Counted from the first letter of the stretch, positions 10,505 through 18,440 are shown. The stretch is 36,515 nt of DNA from Microbacterium resistens NBRC 103078 (GCF_001552355.1 NZ_BCRA01000037.1:1-36515); one strand, 5' to 3'. The notes: generated from the sequence alone by a model not told the origin. Numbers and translations are program-made.

Positions 10505-11731
10505 ATGACCCTGCGCACCCTCGACTCCCTCCGGGAGACGGTCGGTTCGCTCGACGGCACGCGCGTCATCGTCCGTTGTGACCTCAACGTCCCCCTGCGG
10601 GATGGTGTCATCACGGACGATGGCCGCGTGCGTGCGTCGTTGCCGACCCTGAACGCCCTCATCGACGCCGGCGCCCGCGTCATCGTCGTCTCGCACCTGG
10701 GACGCCCGGACGGCGCCCCGGATCCGCAGTACAGCCTGGCGCCCGTGGCCACCCGTCTGTCCGAGCTCCTCGGCAGGTCCGTGGCGTTCGCGTCCGACAC
10801 GGTGGGCGCGTCCGCGCGCGAGACCGTCGACGCGCTCGGCGCCGGCGAGGTCGCCGTGCTCGAGAACCTGCGCTTCAACCCGGGGGAGACCGCGAAGGAC
10901 GAGGGGGAGCGCACGGCCTTCGCCGAGCAGCTCGCCGCCCTCGGCGACGCGCTGGTCTCGGACGGCTTCGGCGTCGTGCACCGCAAGCAGGCGAGCGTCT
11001 ACGAGCTCGCGAAGATCCTGCCTTCCGCGGCGGGCCTGCTCATCGCGGCCGAGCTCGACGTCCTGGACCGGCTCACCGAGAAGCCCGAGCGTCCGTACAC
11101 GGTCGTGCTGGGCGGGTCGAAGGTCAGCGACAAGCTCGGGGTGATCTCGCACCTGCTGCCGCGCGTCGACCGGATCCTGGTTGGGGGCGGCATGCTGTTC
11201 ACCTTCCTCGCGGCGGAGGGCCATCCGGTCGCGTCGAGCCTCCTGGAGAAGGACCAGCTCGAGACGGTCCGCGGCTACATCGCCGATGCGAAGGAGCGCG
11301 GCGTCGAGCTCGTGCTGCCCACGGATGTCGTGGTGGCGGCGTCGTTCGCGGCGGACGCCCCGCACGAGGTCGCCGCGGCCGACGCGATCGAGGACACGGC
11401 CTTCGGCGCGTCCGGGATCGGTCTGGACATCGGGCCCGAGACGGCGACCCGTTTCGCGGAGGCGATCCGCGGATCCCGCACGGTGTTCTGGAACGGCCCG
11501 ATGGGCGTGTTCGAGTTCCCGGCGTTCGCCGCGGGGACCAAGGCCGTCGCGGAGGCGCTGACGGAGGTCGACGGACTCAGCGTGGTCGGCGGCGGCGACT
11601 CCGCCGCGGCCGTGCGGCAGCTCGGTTTCGCCGACGACCGGTTCGGGCACATCTCGACCGGCGGCGGCGCCAGCCTCGAGTTCCTCGAGGGCAAGAAACT
11701 ACCCGGCCTGGAGGTGCTCGGATGGGCGTAA
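10505..11731 (+). CDS. pgk: Phosphoglycerate kinase
   Basis: Transfers phosphate from 1,3-bisphosphoglycerate to ADP. The protein is 408 aa, the normal length. Seen in the sequence: [11 protein letters not shown] near residue 22, SHLGRPDG near 62, [51 protein letters not shown] and the nucleotide-binding [13 protein letters not shown]. The ATG follows the gap stop by 9 nt with no clear ribosome-binding site, so translation may depend on coupling to gap. Its last 10 nt overlap the tpiA start. Confidence 0.98.
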   Translation: MTLRTLDSLRETVGSLDGTRVIVRCDLNVPLRDGVITDDGRVRASLPTLNALIDAGARVIVVSHLGRPDGAPDPQYSLAPVATRLSELLGRSVAFASDTVGASARETVDALGAGEVAVLENLRFNPGETAKDEGERTAFAEQLAALGDALVSDGFGVVHRKQASVYELAKILPSAAGLLIAAELDVLDRLTEKPERPYTVVLGGSKVSDKLGVISHLLPRVDRILVGGGMLFTFLAAEGHPVASSLLEKDQLETVRGYIADAKERGVELVLPTDVVVAASFAADAPHEVAAADAIEDTAFGASGIGLDIGPETATRFAEAIRGSRTVFWNGPMGVFEFPAFAAGTKAVAEALTEVDGLSVVGGGDSAAAVRQLGFADDRFGHISTGGGASLEFLEGKKLPGLEVLGWA

Positions 11732-12513
11732 CGGCTCGTACCCCGCTGATCGCGGGCAACTGGAAGATGAACCTGGACCACCTGCAGGCGGTGGCGTTCG
11801 TGCAGAAGCTGCACTGGACGCTGAAGGACGCCAAGCACGAGGACGGGTCGGTCGACGTGGCCGTGTTCCCGCCGTTCACGGATCTGCGCAGCGTCCAGAC
11901 CCTGATCGATGCCGACAAGATCCCGTTCGCCCTCGGCGCGCAGGATCTGTCGATGCACGACTCCGGGGCCTACACCGGTGAGGTGTCCGGCGCCTTCCTC
12001 GCGAAGCTCGACGCGAAGTACGTGATCATCGGGCACTCCGAACGGCGCGAGTACCACGCCGAGACGGACGATGTGGTCGCCGCGAAGGTGAAGGCGGCGC
12101 TGAAGCACGGGCTCGTCCCGGTGATCTGCGTCGGCGAGACCGCCGAGGACCTGGAGAAGTTCGGGGCCAGCGCGGTTCCCGCCGGGCAGCTGGAGGCGGC
12201 GCTCCAGGGCGTTCCCGCATCGGCGGACATCGTCGTGGCGTACGAGCCGGTCTGGGCGATCGGGTCCGGGCAGGCCGCGACGCCGCAGCAGGCGCAGGAC
12301 GTCTGCGCGGCCCTGCGCGGGGTCCTGGCGAAGGCGCTCGACCCGGACGCGGCGGCACGCACGAGGATCCTCTACGGCGGATCGGTGAAGGCGGCGAACA
12401 TCGCCAGCTTCATGCGCGAGCCCGACGTGGACGGCGCCCTGGTCGGCGGCGCGAGCCTGGTCGTGGACGAGTACGCGTCGATCGTCCGATTCCAGAAGCA
12501 CGTCGGGGTGTGA
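11722..12513 (+). CDS. tpiA: Triosephosphate isomerase
   Basis: Interconverts dihydroxyacetone phosphate and glyceraldehyde-3-phosphate. The protein is 263 aa. Catalytic elements are visible: AGNWKMN (Lys), [13 protein letters not shown] (electrophilic His), [12 protein letters not shown] (catalytic Glu plus the start of the mobile loop) and the phosphate-binding YGGSVK and LVGGASL. The start lies inside the pgk coding region (10-nt overlap), so the pair is tightly coupled. A short hairpin follows the stop. Confidence 0.98.
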   Translation: MGVTARTPLIAGNWKMNLDHLQAVAFVQKLHWTLKDAKHEDGSVDVAVFPPFTDLRSVQTLIDADKIPFALGAQDLSMHDSGAYTGEVSGAFLAKLDAKYVIIGHSERREYHAETDDVVAAKVKAALKHGLVPVICVGETAEDLEKFGASAVPAGQLEAALQGVPASADIVVAYEPVWAIGSGQAATPQQAQDVCAALRGVLAKALDPDAAARTRILYGGSVKAANIASFMREPDVDGALVGGASLVVDEYASIVRFQKHVGV

Positions 12514-12516
12514 GCC

Positions 12517-12535
12517 GAGGGGGCGTCGCCCCTTC
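12517..12535 (+). terminator. Short hairpin after tpiA
   Basis: An 8-bp stem (GAGGGGGC / GCCCCTTC, one G-T pair) with a 3-nt loop begins 4 nt after the tpiA stop. It could end the glycolytic transcript, or attenuate it before secG, whose putative promoter begins only 5 nt further on. Confidence 0.5.
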
Positions 12536-12539
12536 GACG

Positions 12540-12605
12540 TATACTTGACCGTTACGCGGGTCCTCTTCCGCCGAGGGAACTCGGCCTCCTGACAGACGGG
12601 ACCCG
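12540..12605 (+). promoter_or_regulatory. secG promoter and structured leader
   Basis: TATACT (12540-12545) is the best -10 match in the window. The roughly 70-nt leader that follows can fold: CGGGTCC (12557-12563) pairs with GGACCCG (12599-12605), enclosing a hairpin GCCGAG-GGAA-CTCGGC (12570-12585) with a tetraloop. The AAAGG ribosome-binding site lies just outside the fold. No named riboswitch class is recognised. Confidence 0.4.
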
Positions 12606-12621
12606 ACCGAAAGGCCAATCC

Positions 12622-12870
12622 GTGGATATTCTCCAGTTCGTCCTGCAGGTGCTGCTGGGCATCACCAGCGTCCTGCTGACGCTCCTCATCCTGCTCCACA
12701 AGGGTCGTGGCGGCGGTCTGTCCGACATGTTCGGCGGCGGCATGACCTCGGCCGTGGGCTCGTCGGGGCTGGCGGAGCGCAACCTCAACCGCTTCACGAT
12801 CGTCCTCGCCCTCGTGTGGTTCGTCGCGATCGTGGCGCTGGGGCTCATCACGAAGTTCGAGGTGATCTGA
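12622..12870 (+). CDS. secG: Preprotein translocase subunit SecG
   Basis: Small auxiliary membrane subunit of the SecYEG protein-export channel. The protein is 82 aa with two predicted transmembrane helices, residues about 4-24 and 56-76. Between them lies the conserved cytoplasmic segment HKGRGGGLSDMFGGG followed by GSSGLAERNLNR, diagnostic for the family. It starts with GTG behind an AAAGG site. In actinobacteria secG commonly follows gap-pgk-tpiA, as here. The stop overlaps the start of the RbpA-like gene (TGATG). Confidence 0.97.
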   Translation: MDILQFVLQVLLGITSVLLTLLILLHKGRGGGLSDMFGGGMTSAVGSSGLAERNLNRFTIVLALVWFVAIVALGLITKFEVI

Positions 12871-13226
12871 TGGCGTCCGGTGGAAACGCGATCCGGGGCA
12901 CGCGTGTCGGCTCCGGCCCGATGGGGGAGCAGGACCACGGCTACCACGCCGACCGCATCGCGGTGTCGTACTGGGACGGTCTCGGCAACGAGACGGTGCG
13001 CTACTTCGCCGCCGGGCTCCCCGACGAGGAGATCCCCGAGGTGATCGACCACCCGCACAGCGGCCTGCCTGCGGGACGGGACAAGGACAACCCGCCGGCG
13101 ATCGCCAAGACCGAGCCGTACAAGACGCACCTCGCCTATGTGAAGGAGCGGCGTACCGACGAGGAGGCCGAGCAGCTCCTCGAGGACGCGCTCCAGCAGC
13201 TGCGCGAGCGCCGCGGACAGCGCTGA
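12870..13226 (+). CDS. rbpA: RNA polymerase-binding protein RbpA-like, cysteine-free
   Basis: A 118-aa homologue of RbpA, the actinobacterial protein that binds the principal sigma factor and stabilises open promoter complexes. Recognisable parts are the N-terminal AIRGTRVGSGPMGE (the RGxRxG basic motif), a central beta-rich core (VSYWDGLGNETVRYFAA ... EIPEVID) and the sigma-interacting C-terminal helix region KTHLAYVKERR ... LLEDALQQLRERR. The zinc-binding cysteines found in the Streptomyces protein are absent: the segment reads IDHPHSGLPAG, and the protein has no cysteine at all. It is coupled to secG by TGATG. Assignment rests on the N- and C-terminal motifs. Confidence 0.85.
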   Translation: MASGGNAIRGTRVGSGPMGEQDHGYHADRIAVSYWDGLGNETVRYFAAGLPDEEIPEVIDHPHSGLPAGRDKDNPPAIAKTEPYKTHLAYVKERRTDEEAEQLLEDALQQLRERRGQR

Positions 13227-13234
13227 CGCACGAC

Positions 13235-13269
13235 GGAGAGGGCCCCCACCGCCGGTGGGGGCCCTCTCC
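13235..13269. terminator. Bidirectional terminator between convergent genes
   Basis: A perfect 16-bp stem (GGAGAGGGCCCCCACC and its complement) with a 3-nt loop, 8 nt after the rbpA stop and 60 nt from the 3' end of the convergent minus-strand gene. It is symmetric enough to serve both directions. Confidence 0.75.
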
Positions 13270-13329
13270 GTGCCCGCGGGCGGTGCGGTCCCGGCGCTGG
13301 GGACTCAGGACGGCCGGACAACGGAACGG

Positions 13330-14517
13330 TCAGCGACAGGCCGCGGCGGCGGCGATCATCTCCTCCGGCGGCGGCCCGTACGCCGAGGTCCCGTTGGCCG
13401 GATCGTGGAAGCCCATGCTGATCGCCCACGCCGTGGCCCAGGCCTCGGTGGCATCCGGATCCGTCGTGTCGTACATCGAGAAGCAGCGCACGGTGATCGC
13501 ATGCCCGACCTCGTGCGCGACGAGGGCCCGGCTGGCGTCGGACGGCCACTGCTCGGCGATGGAGTCCGACAGCTCGATCGTCGCGTAGCCGCCGTCCGCG
13601 TACCACCACCAGGTGAGCCCGGACAGCCAGCCGTCCACACCCAGTCCGTTGACGAGGACGGCCCAGTCGAAGTCCATCAGGACGCCGGGTGCGAGGGACC
13701 GCGCGAACGCCTCCACCTCGAGGCGCGCTGCGGACAACGGCCCGTCCTTCTCGGCGAGCTCGGCCGCCGCGGAGGCGCGCAGGTCCTGCACCTCGGCCGC
13801 GAGCGTCCGGAACGCCGCCGGACCGTCCACCCGCACGATGGCCGGATCGGCGAGGACCCGATCCAGATCGGAGATCGCGTTCCGCAGGGCGATGACGTCC
13901 TCATTGCGTGCGGACACGTTCTCCGCCTCCGCCGCGCGGGCGGCGTCCACGGAGACGGCGAGGGCCGCCACCGATCGGTCCTCGAGGTCGTCCGCGGTGG
14001 TGGAGAGCCTCTTCTCGATCGAACGCAGGTCGCCCGCGTGCTCCTCCGCCGCCGTGGCGGCGTCCTGCAAGGCGTCCGCCGCGCCCCACGCCTCCCACGC
14101 CCAGAAGGGCTTGCGAGGCGGAGGAGGAGTCGCGTCGTCGCGAGCATCGGCCGCCTCGGCGAGTGACGCATCGAGGTCGGTGCCGATCCGCTCCACCTCG
14201 ATGCGCGCGTCCTCGGGGACGAGTCCGGCGGGGTCGTCCCCGAGGGCGAGGGAGAGGTCGCGGGCGTCCTGCGCGATGCGGACCTGCGCGTCGAGCGACT
14301 CCTCGGCGACGCCGGCGCCGCGCGCCGCCGCGGCGAACCCGTCGCGCGCGTCGTCGTATCCGAGCTGCGCCGCCGTGTGGACGCCGATTCCCGCGGACAG
14401 CGCGACGAGCGCGCCGCCGGTCAGCAGCAGGGCGCGCACCCCGCGACGCCGTCGGGTACGCGGGGGAGCGCTGGAGAAGCGCGGCGGCAGCTCGTGGGAT
14501 CCGGTGGGGCTGGTCAT
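13330..14517 (-). CDS. Membrane-anchored coiled-coil protein with HEXXH zincin motif
   Basis: A 395-aa protein not assigned to a named family. A Pro/Arg-rich cytoplasmic N-terminus is followed by one transmembrane helix (residues about 27-50), then about 200 residues rich in Ala, Asp, Glu and Arg with heptad character (predicted coiled coil), then a C-terminal domain containing AHEVGHAI. The zincin motif is His335-Glu336-x-x-His339, and Glu358 in TEAWATAWA, 19 residues on, is a plausible third ligand as in gluzincins. It therefore looks like an extracytoplasmic metallopeptidase or a degenerate relative. It lies between a bidirectional terminator and the tRNA-Gly terminator. Activity and substrate are unknown. 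Confidence 0.75.
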   Translation of the reverse strand: MTSPTGSHELPPRFSSAPPRTRRRRGVRALLLTGGALVALSAGIGVHTAAQLGYDDARDGFAAAARGAGVAEESLDAQVRIAQDARDLSLALGDDPAGLVPEDARIEVERIGTDLDASLAEAADARDDATPPPPRKPFWAWEAWGAADALQDAATAAEEHAGDLRSIEKRLSTTADDLEDRSVAALAVSVDAARAAEAENVSARNEDVIALRNAISDLDRVLADPAIVRVDGPAAFRTLAAEVQDLRASAAAELAEKDGPLSAARLEVEAFARSLAPGVLMDFDWAVLVNGLGVDGWLSGLTWWWYADGGYATIELSDSIAEQWPSDASRALVAHEVGHAITVRCFSMYDTTDPDATEAWATAWAISMGFHDPANGTSAYGPPPEEMIAAAAACR

Positions 14518-14555
14518 CTCCCGAAGTCTCGCACGCGCGGACCCGGGAAAAGGAG

Positions 14556-14579
14556 AAGGCCCCGCACCGGCGGGGCCTT
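14556..14579 (-). terminator. Terminator of the minus-strand tRNA-Gly
   Basis: A perfect 10-bp stem (AAGGCCCCGC with its complement) and 4-nt loop, read on the minus strand 6 nt after the tRNA 3' end and followed by TCTCCTTTT. It fits an intrinsic terminator and separates the tRNA from the downstream protein gene. Confidence 0.75.
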
Positions 14580-14585
14580 TCGCTG

Positions 14586-14656
14586 AGGGGGCGACGGGAA
14601 TCGAACCCGCACAACCAGTTTGGAAGACTGGGACTCTACCATTGAGCTACGCCCCC
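14586..14656 (-). tRNA. tRNA-Gly (anticodon TCC)
   Basis: Complete 71-nt cloverleaf on the minus strand: acceptor GGGGGCG/CGCCCCC with discriminator T, D-stem GCTC/GAGT, anticodon stem CCAGT/ACTGG with loop CTTCCAA giving anticodon TCC, and T-arm GCGGG-TTCGATT-CCCGT. CCA is not encoded. Confidence 0.97.
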
Positions 14657-14714
14657 GGGCCCGTCGCCGAGCTCCGGGTCCGTGCGGCCCGGCGAACCGG
14701 AACCGACTCGAAAG

Positions 14715-14720
14715 AGCATA
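14715..14720 (-). promoter_or_regulatory. Putative tRNA-Gly -10 box
   Basis: On the minus strand TATGCT lies about 60 nt upstream of the mature tRNA-Gly 5' end. It matches TANNNT, but no convincing -35 is visible. Confidence 0.3.
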
Positions 14721-14748
14721 CCGGACGTTCGGGTGCAGTCCTGTCCGT

Positions 14749-14754
14749 TAGACT
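14749..14754 (+). promoter_or_regulatory. Putative tRNA-Pro -10 box
   Basis: TAGACT lies 37 nt upstream of the tRNA-Pro 5' end, an ordinary spacing for a tRNA promoter. No clear -35. Read-through into tig is possible because no terminator is seen between the tRNA and tig. Confidence 0.4.
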
Positions 14755-14791
14755 TCTCGGGGCCGTTCCCGCGTGCGCGGGCACAATCACC

Positions 14792-14865
14792 CGGGGCGTA
14801 GCTCAGCTTGGTAGAGCGCCCGCTTTGGGAGCGGGAGGTCGCAGGTTCAAATCCTGTCGCCCCGA
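14792..14865 (+). tRNA. tRNA-Pro (anticodon TGG)
   Basis: Complete 74-nt cloverleaf: acceptor CGGGGCG/CGCCCCG with discriminator A, D-stem GCTC/GAGC, anticodon stem CCCGC/GCGGG with loop TTTGGGA giving TGG, and T-arm GCAGG-TTCAAAT-CCTGT. CCA is not encoded. Divergent from tRNA-Gly, and 68 nt upstream of the tig start codon. Confidence 0.97.
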
Positions 14866-14933
14866 CGTCGGTTCGCACGACGTCGCAGCCGCGCCGGAGA
14901 TGCGCGGGACATTCACAAGGAGAACACACCAGC

Positions 14934-16454
14934 ATGGCGAACAGCACCGTCGAGAAGCTGGCCCCGACCCGGGTCAAGCTCCACATCACGGTCACCCCCG
15001 AAGACCTGAAGCCCAGCATCGACCACGCGTACGAGCACATCGCGCAGGACGTGCAGATTCCCGGCTTCCGCAAGGGCAAGGTGCCCGCCCCCATCATCGA
15101 CCAGCGCATCGGGCGCGGCGCCGTCATCGAGCACGCCGTGAACGAGGGCCTGGACCGCTTCTTCCAGGAGGCCGTGGTCGAGCAGAAGCTCCGCATCGTC
15201 GGCCGCCCCTCCGCGGACGTGACCGAGTGGCCGAACGAGAAGGACTTCTCCGGCGACCTCAAGGTCGAGATCGAGGTGGATGTCCGTCCGGAGATCGAGA
15301 CCCCGTCGCTGGAGGGCATCACCCTCACCGTGGACGCGGTGGAGACCGACGAGGCGGCGCTCGACGCCGAGCTCGACCGTCTCCGCGCCCGGTTCGGCAC
15401 GCTCGTCCCGGTGGGCCGCCCGGTCGCGACCGGCGACTTCGTCGAGCTCGACCTCGTCGCGACGATCGACGGCGCCGAGATCGACCGTGCCGAGGGCGTC
15501 TCCTACGAGGTCGGCTCGGGCGAGCTGCTGGAGGGGATCGACGACGCGATCGAGTCGCTGACCGCCGGCGAGGACACGACGTTCCGCTCGACGCTCGTCG
15601 GCGGCGACCACGCCGGTGAGGAGGCCGAGGTCTCCGTCACGGTCAAGGCGGTCAAGGAGCGCGAGCTCCCCGAGGCCGACGACGACTTCGCGCAGATCGC
15701 CAGCGAGTTCGACACCATCGCGGAGCTCCGCGACAGCCTGCGCGAGAACGTCCAGCAGCAGGGCGTGTTCGCCCAGGCCTCCGCCGCGCGCGACAAGCTC
15801 GTGGAGACGCTGCTCGAGAAGATCGAGATCCCTGTGCCGCCGCAGCTCATCGAGGACGAGGTGCACAACCACCTCGAGTCCGAGGGGCGTCTCGAGGACG
15901 ACGAGCACCGTGCCGAGGTGACCGAGGCCAGCGAGAAGCAGTTCCGCACCCAGGTCCTGCTGGACGCGATCGCCGAGGACGCCAACGTCCAGGTCTCGCA
16001 GGAGGAGCTCAGCCAGTACCTCATCCAGTCCGCCGCGCAGTACGGCATGGCCCCGCAGGAGTTCGTCGAGGCGCTGCAGTCCGCGAACCAGCTGCCGGTC
16101 CTGGTCGGCGAGGTCGCGCGCAACAAGGCGCTGGCGATCGCCCTGGGCAAGGTCACGGTCGTCGACTCCAACGGCAAGGCCGTCGACATGACCGGCTTCG
16201 TCGCGACCGAGGACGACGCCGAGGGCGACGGCGAGGCCGCGGAGGAGAAGCCGGCTGCGAAGAAGGCCCCGGCGAAGAAGGCCGCTGCGAAGGACGACGC
16301 GGACAAGCCGGCCGCCAAGAAGGCTCCGGCGAAGAAGGCTCCGGCCAAGAAGGACGCGGACGCGGCCGAGGAGAAGCCCGCCGCGAAGAAGGCCCCGGCC
16401 AAGAAGCCGGCGACGCGCAAGGCCGCCAAGGAGGCGGCCGAGAAGGCCGAGTGA
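14934..16454 (+). CDS. tig: Trigger factor with histone-H1-like C-terminal tail
   Basis: Ribosome-bound chaperone and peptidyl-prolyl isomerase for nascent chains. The protein is 506 aa. The N-terminal domain carries the ribosome-docking signature GFRKGKVP near residue 46; the FKBP-like PPIase domain spans about 150-245 ([14 protein letters not shown] ... [13 protein letters not shown]); the helical chaperone domain runs to about 425. After it comes a tail of about 80 residues made of Ala, Lys, Pro and acidic blocks with repeated AAKKAPAKK units, which ordinary trigger factors of about 430 aa lack. An AAGGAGAA ribosome-binding site precedes the ATG. Its position upstream of clpP1-clpP2 matches the common tig-clpP-clpX order. 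Confidence 0.97.
   Translation: MANSTVEKLAPTRVKLHITVTPEDLKPSIDHAYEHIAQDVQIPGFRKGKVPAPIIDQRIGRGAVIEHAVNEGLDRFFQEAVVEQKLRIVGRPSADVTEWPNEKDFSGDLKVEIEVDVRPEIETPSLEGITLTVDAVETDEAALDAELDRLRARFGTLVPVGRPVATGDFVELDLVATIDGAEIDRAEGVSYEVGSGELLEGIDDAIESLTAGEDTTFRSTLVGGDHAGEEAEVSVTVKAVKERELPEADDDFAQIASEFDTIAELRDSLRENVQQQGVFAQASAARDKLVETLLEKIEIPVPPQLIEDEVHNHLESEGRLEDDEHRAEVTEASEKQFRTQVLLDAIAEDANVQVSQEELSQYLIQSAAQYGMAPQEFVEALQSANQLPVLVGEVARNKALAIALGKVTVVDSNGKAVDMTGFVATEDDAEGDGEAAEEKPAAKKAPAKKAAAKDDADKPAAKKAPAKKAPAKKDADAAEEKPAAKKAPAKKPATRKAAKEAAEKAE
16249..16425 (+). repeat. Low-complexity Lys/Ala/Pro repeats at the 3' end of tig
   Basis: Imperfect tandem units of about 24 nt encode AAKKAPAKK, separated by acidic spacers (DDAD, DADAAEE). 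The units differ at wobble positions, so they are not fresh slippage products. Length variation between strains would be expected. Boundaries are approximate. Confidence 0.8.
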
Positions 16455-16471
16455 TCGCGTAGCGACACCGG

Positions 16472-16499
16472 AGGGGCGGGTGCTGCGGCATCCGCCCCT
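16472..16499 (+). terminator. Hairpin terminator after tig
   Basis: A 12-bp stem (AGGGGCGGGTGC / GCATCCGCCCCT, one G-T pair) with loop TGCG, 17 nt after the tig stop and followed by TCGTC. It separates tig from the TPR gene. Confidence 0.65.
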
Positions 16500-16523
16500 T
16501 CGTCATCCCGGGAAGGAGCAGTC

Positions 16524-17018
16524 ATGACGAGGTGGGACGACCGGATCGACGCTGTCTGGGAGGCCGCATCGGGCGGTCTCGTCGACGACGAGGTGATCGC
16601 GCGGATCGACGCCCTCGCGGCCGAACGCGGCACCGACGATGCGCGGGCCGAGTTCGAGCGGGCGGGGGCCCGGGACTCGGCGGGCCGCCCCGAGGAGGCG
16701 GTGCCGCTGTACCGGCGCGCGCTGGCGTTGGGCCTGGACGCGGAGCACCGACCCCAGGCGGTCATCCAGCTGGCGAGCTCGCTGCGCAACCTCGGCGCGG
16801 TCGACGAGGCTCTCGCCCTGCTCACGGAGGAGCAGGAGCGGGAGTCGGACTCGCCCTATCGCGACGCGGTCGCCGCCTTCCGCGCCCTGGCGCTCGCGAG
16901 TGCCGGCCGCCCGGCGGAGGGCCTGTCGGTGGCCCTGCTCGCGCTCGTCCCGCACCTGCCGCGCTACCACCGGTCGTTGACCGCCTACGCGCGCGAGATC
17001 GCCCGCGACGACGCCTGA
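16524..17018 (+). CDS. Tetratricopeptide-repeat protein
   Basis: A 164-aa soluble protein with TPR-like helical repeats: [19 protein letters not shown] (about residues 53-71), a second repeat around [18 protein letters not shown] and a third around [18 protein letters not shown]. It resembles the TPR_5-type small proteins of actinobacteria, which have no defined function; TPRs mediate protein-protein contacts. A GGAAGGAGC ribosome-binding site precedes the ATG. It lies between tig and clpP1, and its stop codon overlaps a candidate ClgR operator for clpP1. A link to proteostasis is inference from position only. Confidence 0.8.
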   Translation: MTRWDDRIDAVWEAASGGLVDDEVIARIDALAAERGTDDARAEFERAGARDSAGRPEEAVPLYRRALALGLDAEHRPQAVIQLASSLRNLGAVDEALALLTEEQERESDSPYRDAVAAFRALALASAGRPAEGLSVALLALVPHLPRYHRSLTAYAREIARDDA

Positions 17019-17034
17019 TATGCCGACGGCGAAC
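17017..17034 (+). promoter_or_regulatory. Candidate ClgR operator upstream of clpP1
   Basis: The 18 nt starting GATATGCCGACGGCGAAC match the published actinobacterial ClgR consensus WNNWCGCYNANRGCGWWS at all but two of its specified positions (the first W and the first C). ClgR activates clpP and clpC genes in Corynebacterium and Streptomyces. The centre lies about 48 nt upstream of the predicted transcription start, a typical activator position. Confidence 0.5.
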
Positions 17035-17061
17035 ACGGCCGGGCCGCCGCGTTGACGCCGG

Positions 17062-17067
17062 TAGATT
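17062..17067 (+). promoter_or_regulatory. Putative clpP1 -10 box
   Basis: TAGATT predicts a transcript start near 17074 and a 25-nt leader with a CAGGAGC ribosome-binding site before the ATG at 17099. No good -35 is present, consistent with an activator-dependent promoter. Confidence 0.45.
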
Positions 17068-17098
17068 CGAATCACCGAACACGGAAACAGGAGCGGAA

Positions 17099-17689
17099 AT
17101 GGCTGAACCCCTGGTCGCGACGAGTGTCTTCGACAGGCTGCTGAAGGATCGCATCATCTGGCTCGGGTCCGAGGTGCGGGACGAGAACGCGAACGAGATC
17201 TGCGCGAAGATCCTCCTTCTCGCCGCCGAGGATCCCGAGAAGGACATCTACCTCTACATCAACTCCCCGGGCGGATCGATCACGGCCGGCATGGCGATCT
17301 ACGACACGATGCAGTTCGTGCCGAACGACATCGTCACCGTCGGGATCGGGATGGCGGCCTCCATGGGCCAGCTGCTGCTGACCAGCGGCACCAAGGGCAA
17401 GCGCTACATCACCCCGAACGCTCGCGTGCTCCTCCACCAGCCCCACGGCGGCTTCGGCGGGACGGCGAGCGACATCCAGACGCAGGCGCAGCTCATCCTG
17501 TCGATGAAGAAGCGCCTGGCCGAGATCACCGCCGCGCAGACCGGCAAGACCGTCGAGCAGATCGACGCCGACGGCGACCGCGACCGCTGGTTCACGGCGG
17601 ACGAGGCGCTGGAGTACGGCTTCGTCGACCACATCCGCGAGCACGCCAGCGACGTGCACGGCGGCGGCGGAACCGGCGCGGACAAGTAA
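17099..17689 (+). CDS. clpP1: ATP-dependent Clp protease proteolytic subunit, ClpP1 type
   Basis: Serine peptidase of the Clp protease; actinobacteria usually form mixed ClpP1P2 tetradecamers driven by ClpX or ClpC. The protein is 196 aa. Catalytic Ser88 lies in [10 protein letters not shown] and His113 in LLHQPHGG; the handle helix and YINSPGGSI strand are intact. The ATG is chosen for its CAGGAGC site and the N-terminus [18 protein letters not shown]. The stop is 17 nt from clpP2. The pair is probably transcribed together from the promoter with the ClgR-like site. Confidence 0.97.
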   Translation: MAEPLVATSVFDRLLKDRIIWLGSEVRDENANEICAKILLLAAEDPEKDIYLYINSPGGSITAGMAIYDTMQFVPNDIVTVGIGMAASMGQLLLTSGTKGKRYITPNARVLLHQPHGGFGGTASDIQTQAQLILSMKKRLAEITAAQTGKTVEQIDADGDRDRWFTADEALEYGFVDHIREHASDVHGGGGTGADK

Positions 17690-17706
17690 GGCGGGAGAGG
17701 ACCCAC

Positions 17707-18357
17707 ATGTACACACCCACGTTCCGCTCCGCCGGAAACCTGCCCTCCAGCCGCTACGTGCTCCCTCAGTTCGAGGAGCGCACGGCGTACGGGTTCAAGC
17801 GTCAGGACCCGTACAACAAGCTGTTCGAGGATCGAGTGATCTTCCTCGGCGTGCAGGTGGACGACGCCTCGGCCGACGACGTGATGGCTCAGCTCCTCGT
17901 CCTGGAGAGCCAGGACTCCGAGCGCGACATCACGATGTACATCAACTCGCCCGGTGGCTCCTTCACCGCGATGACGGCGATCTACGACACGATGCAGTAC
18001 GTCGCGCCGCAGATCCAGACCGTGGTGCTGGGCCAGGCGGCGTCGGCGGCATCCGTGCTCCTGGCGGCCGGTGCGCCCGGGAAGCGCCTCGCCCTCCCGA
18101 ACGCGCGCGTGCTCATGCACCAGCCCGCGATGGGCGAGGCCGGGCACGGTCAGGCGTCGGACATCGAGATCCAGGCGGCGGAGATCCTGCGGATGCGCAC
18201 CTGGCTGGAGGAGACGATGGCCCGCCACACCGGCAAGAGCCCCGAGCAGGTGAACCGCGACATCGATCGCGACAAGATCCTGTCGGCGGAGGAGGCCAAG
18301 GACTACGGCATCGTGGACCAGGTCCTCACGAGCCGGAAGCGCCAGGCGCTGAGCTGA
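17707..18357 (+). CDS. clpP2: ATP-dependent Clp protease proteolytic subunit, ClpP2 type
   Basis: Second ClpP paralogue of the operon, 216 aa. It has a longer N-terminal segment ([24 protein letters not shown]) that is probably processed. The catalytic residues are Ser113 in [10 protein letters not shown] and His138 in VLMHQPAM. In mycobacteria the ClpP2 ring is the one that docks the ATPase. It starts 17 nt after clpP1, with GGGAGAGGA upstream, and is followed by a terminator. Confidence 0.97.
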   Translation: MYTPTFRSAGNLPSSRYVLPQFEERTAYGFKRQDPYNKLFEDRVIFLGVQVDDASADDVMAQLLVLESQDSERDITMYINSPGGSFTAMTAIYDTMQYVAPQIQTVVLGQAASAASVLLAAGAPGKRLALPNARVLMHQPAMGEAGHGQASDIEIQAAEILRMRTWLEETMARHTGKSPEQVNRDIDRDKILSAEEAKDYGIVDQVLTSRKRQALS

Positions 18358-18369
18358 CGAGACGACGTC

Positions 18370-18404
18370 GAAGGGGCGGGCCGGGAATCCGGTTCCGCCC
18401 CTTC
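18370..18404 (+). terminator. Hairpin terminator after clpP2
   Basis: A perfect 10-bp outer stem (GAAGGGGCGG / CCGCCCCTTC) encloses an inner CCGG-GAAT-CCGG hairpin, 12 nt after the clpP2 stop. It marks the end of the clpP operon. Confidence 0.7.
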
Positions 18405-18440
18405 GTCGTCCCCGCGATTGCGCAGGCGCCGGGAGCTCTC

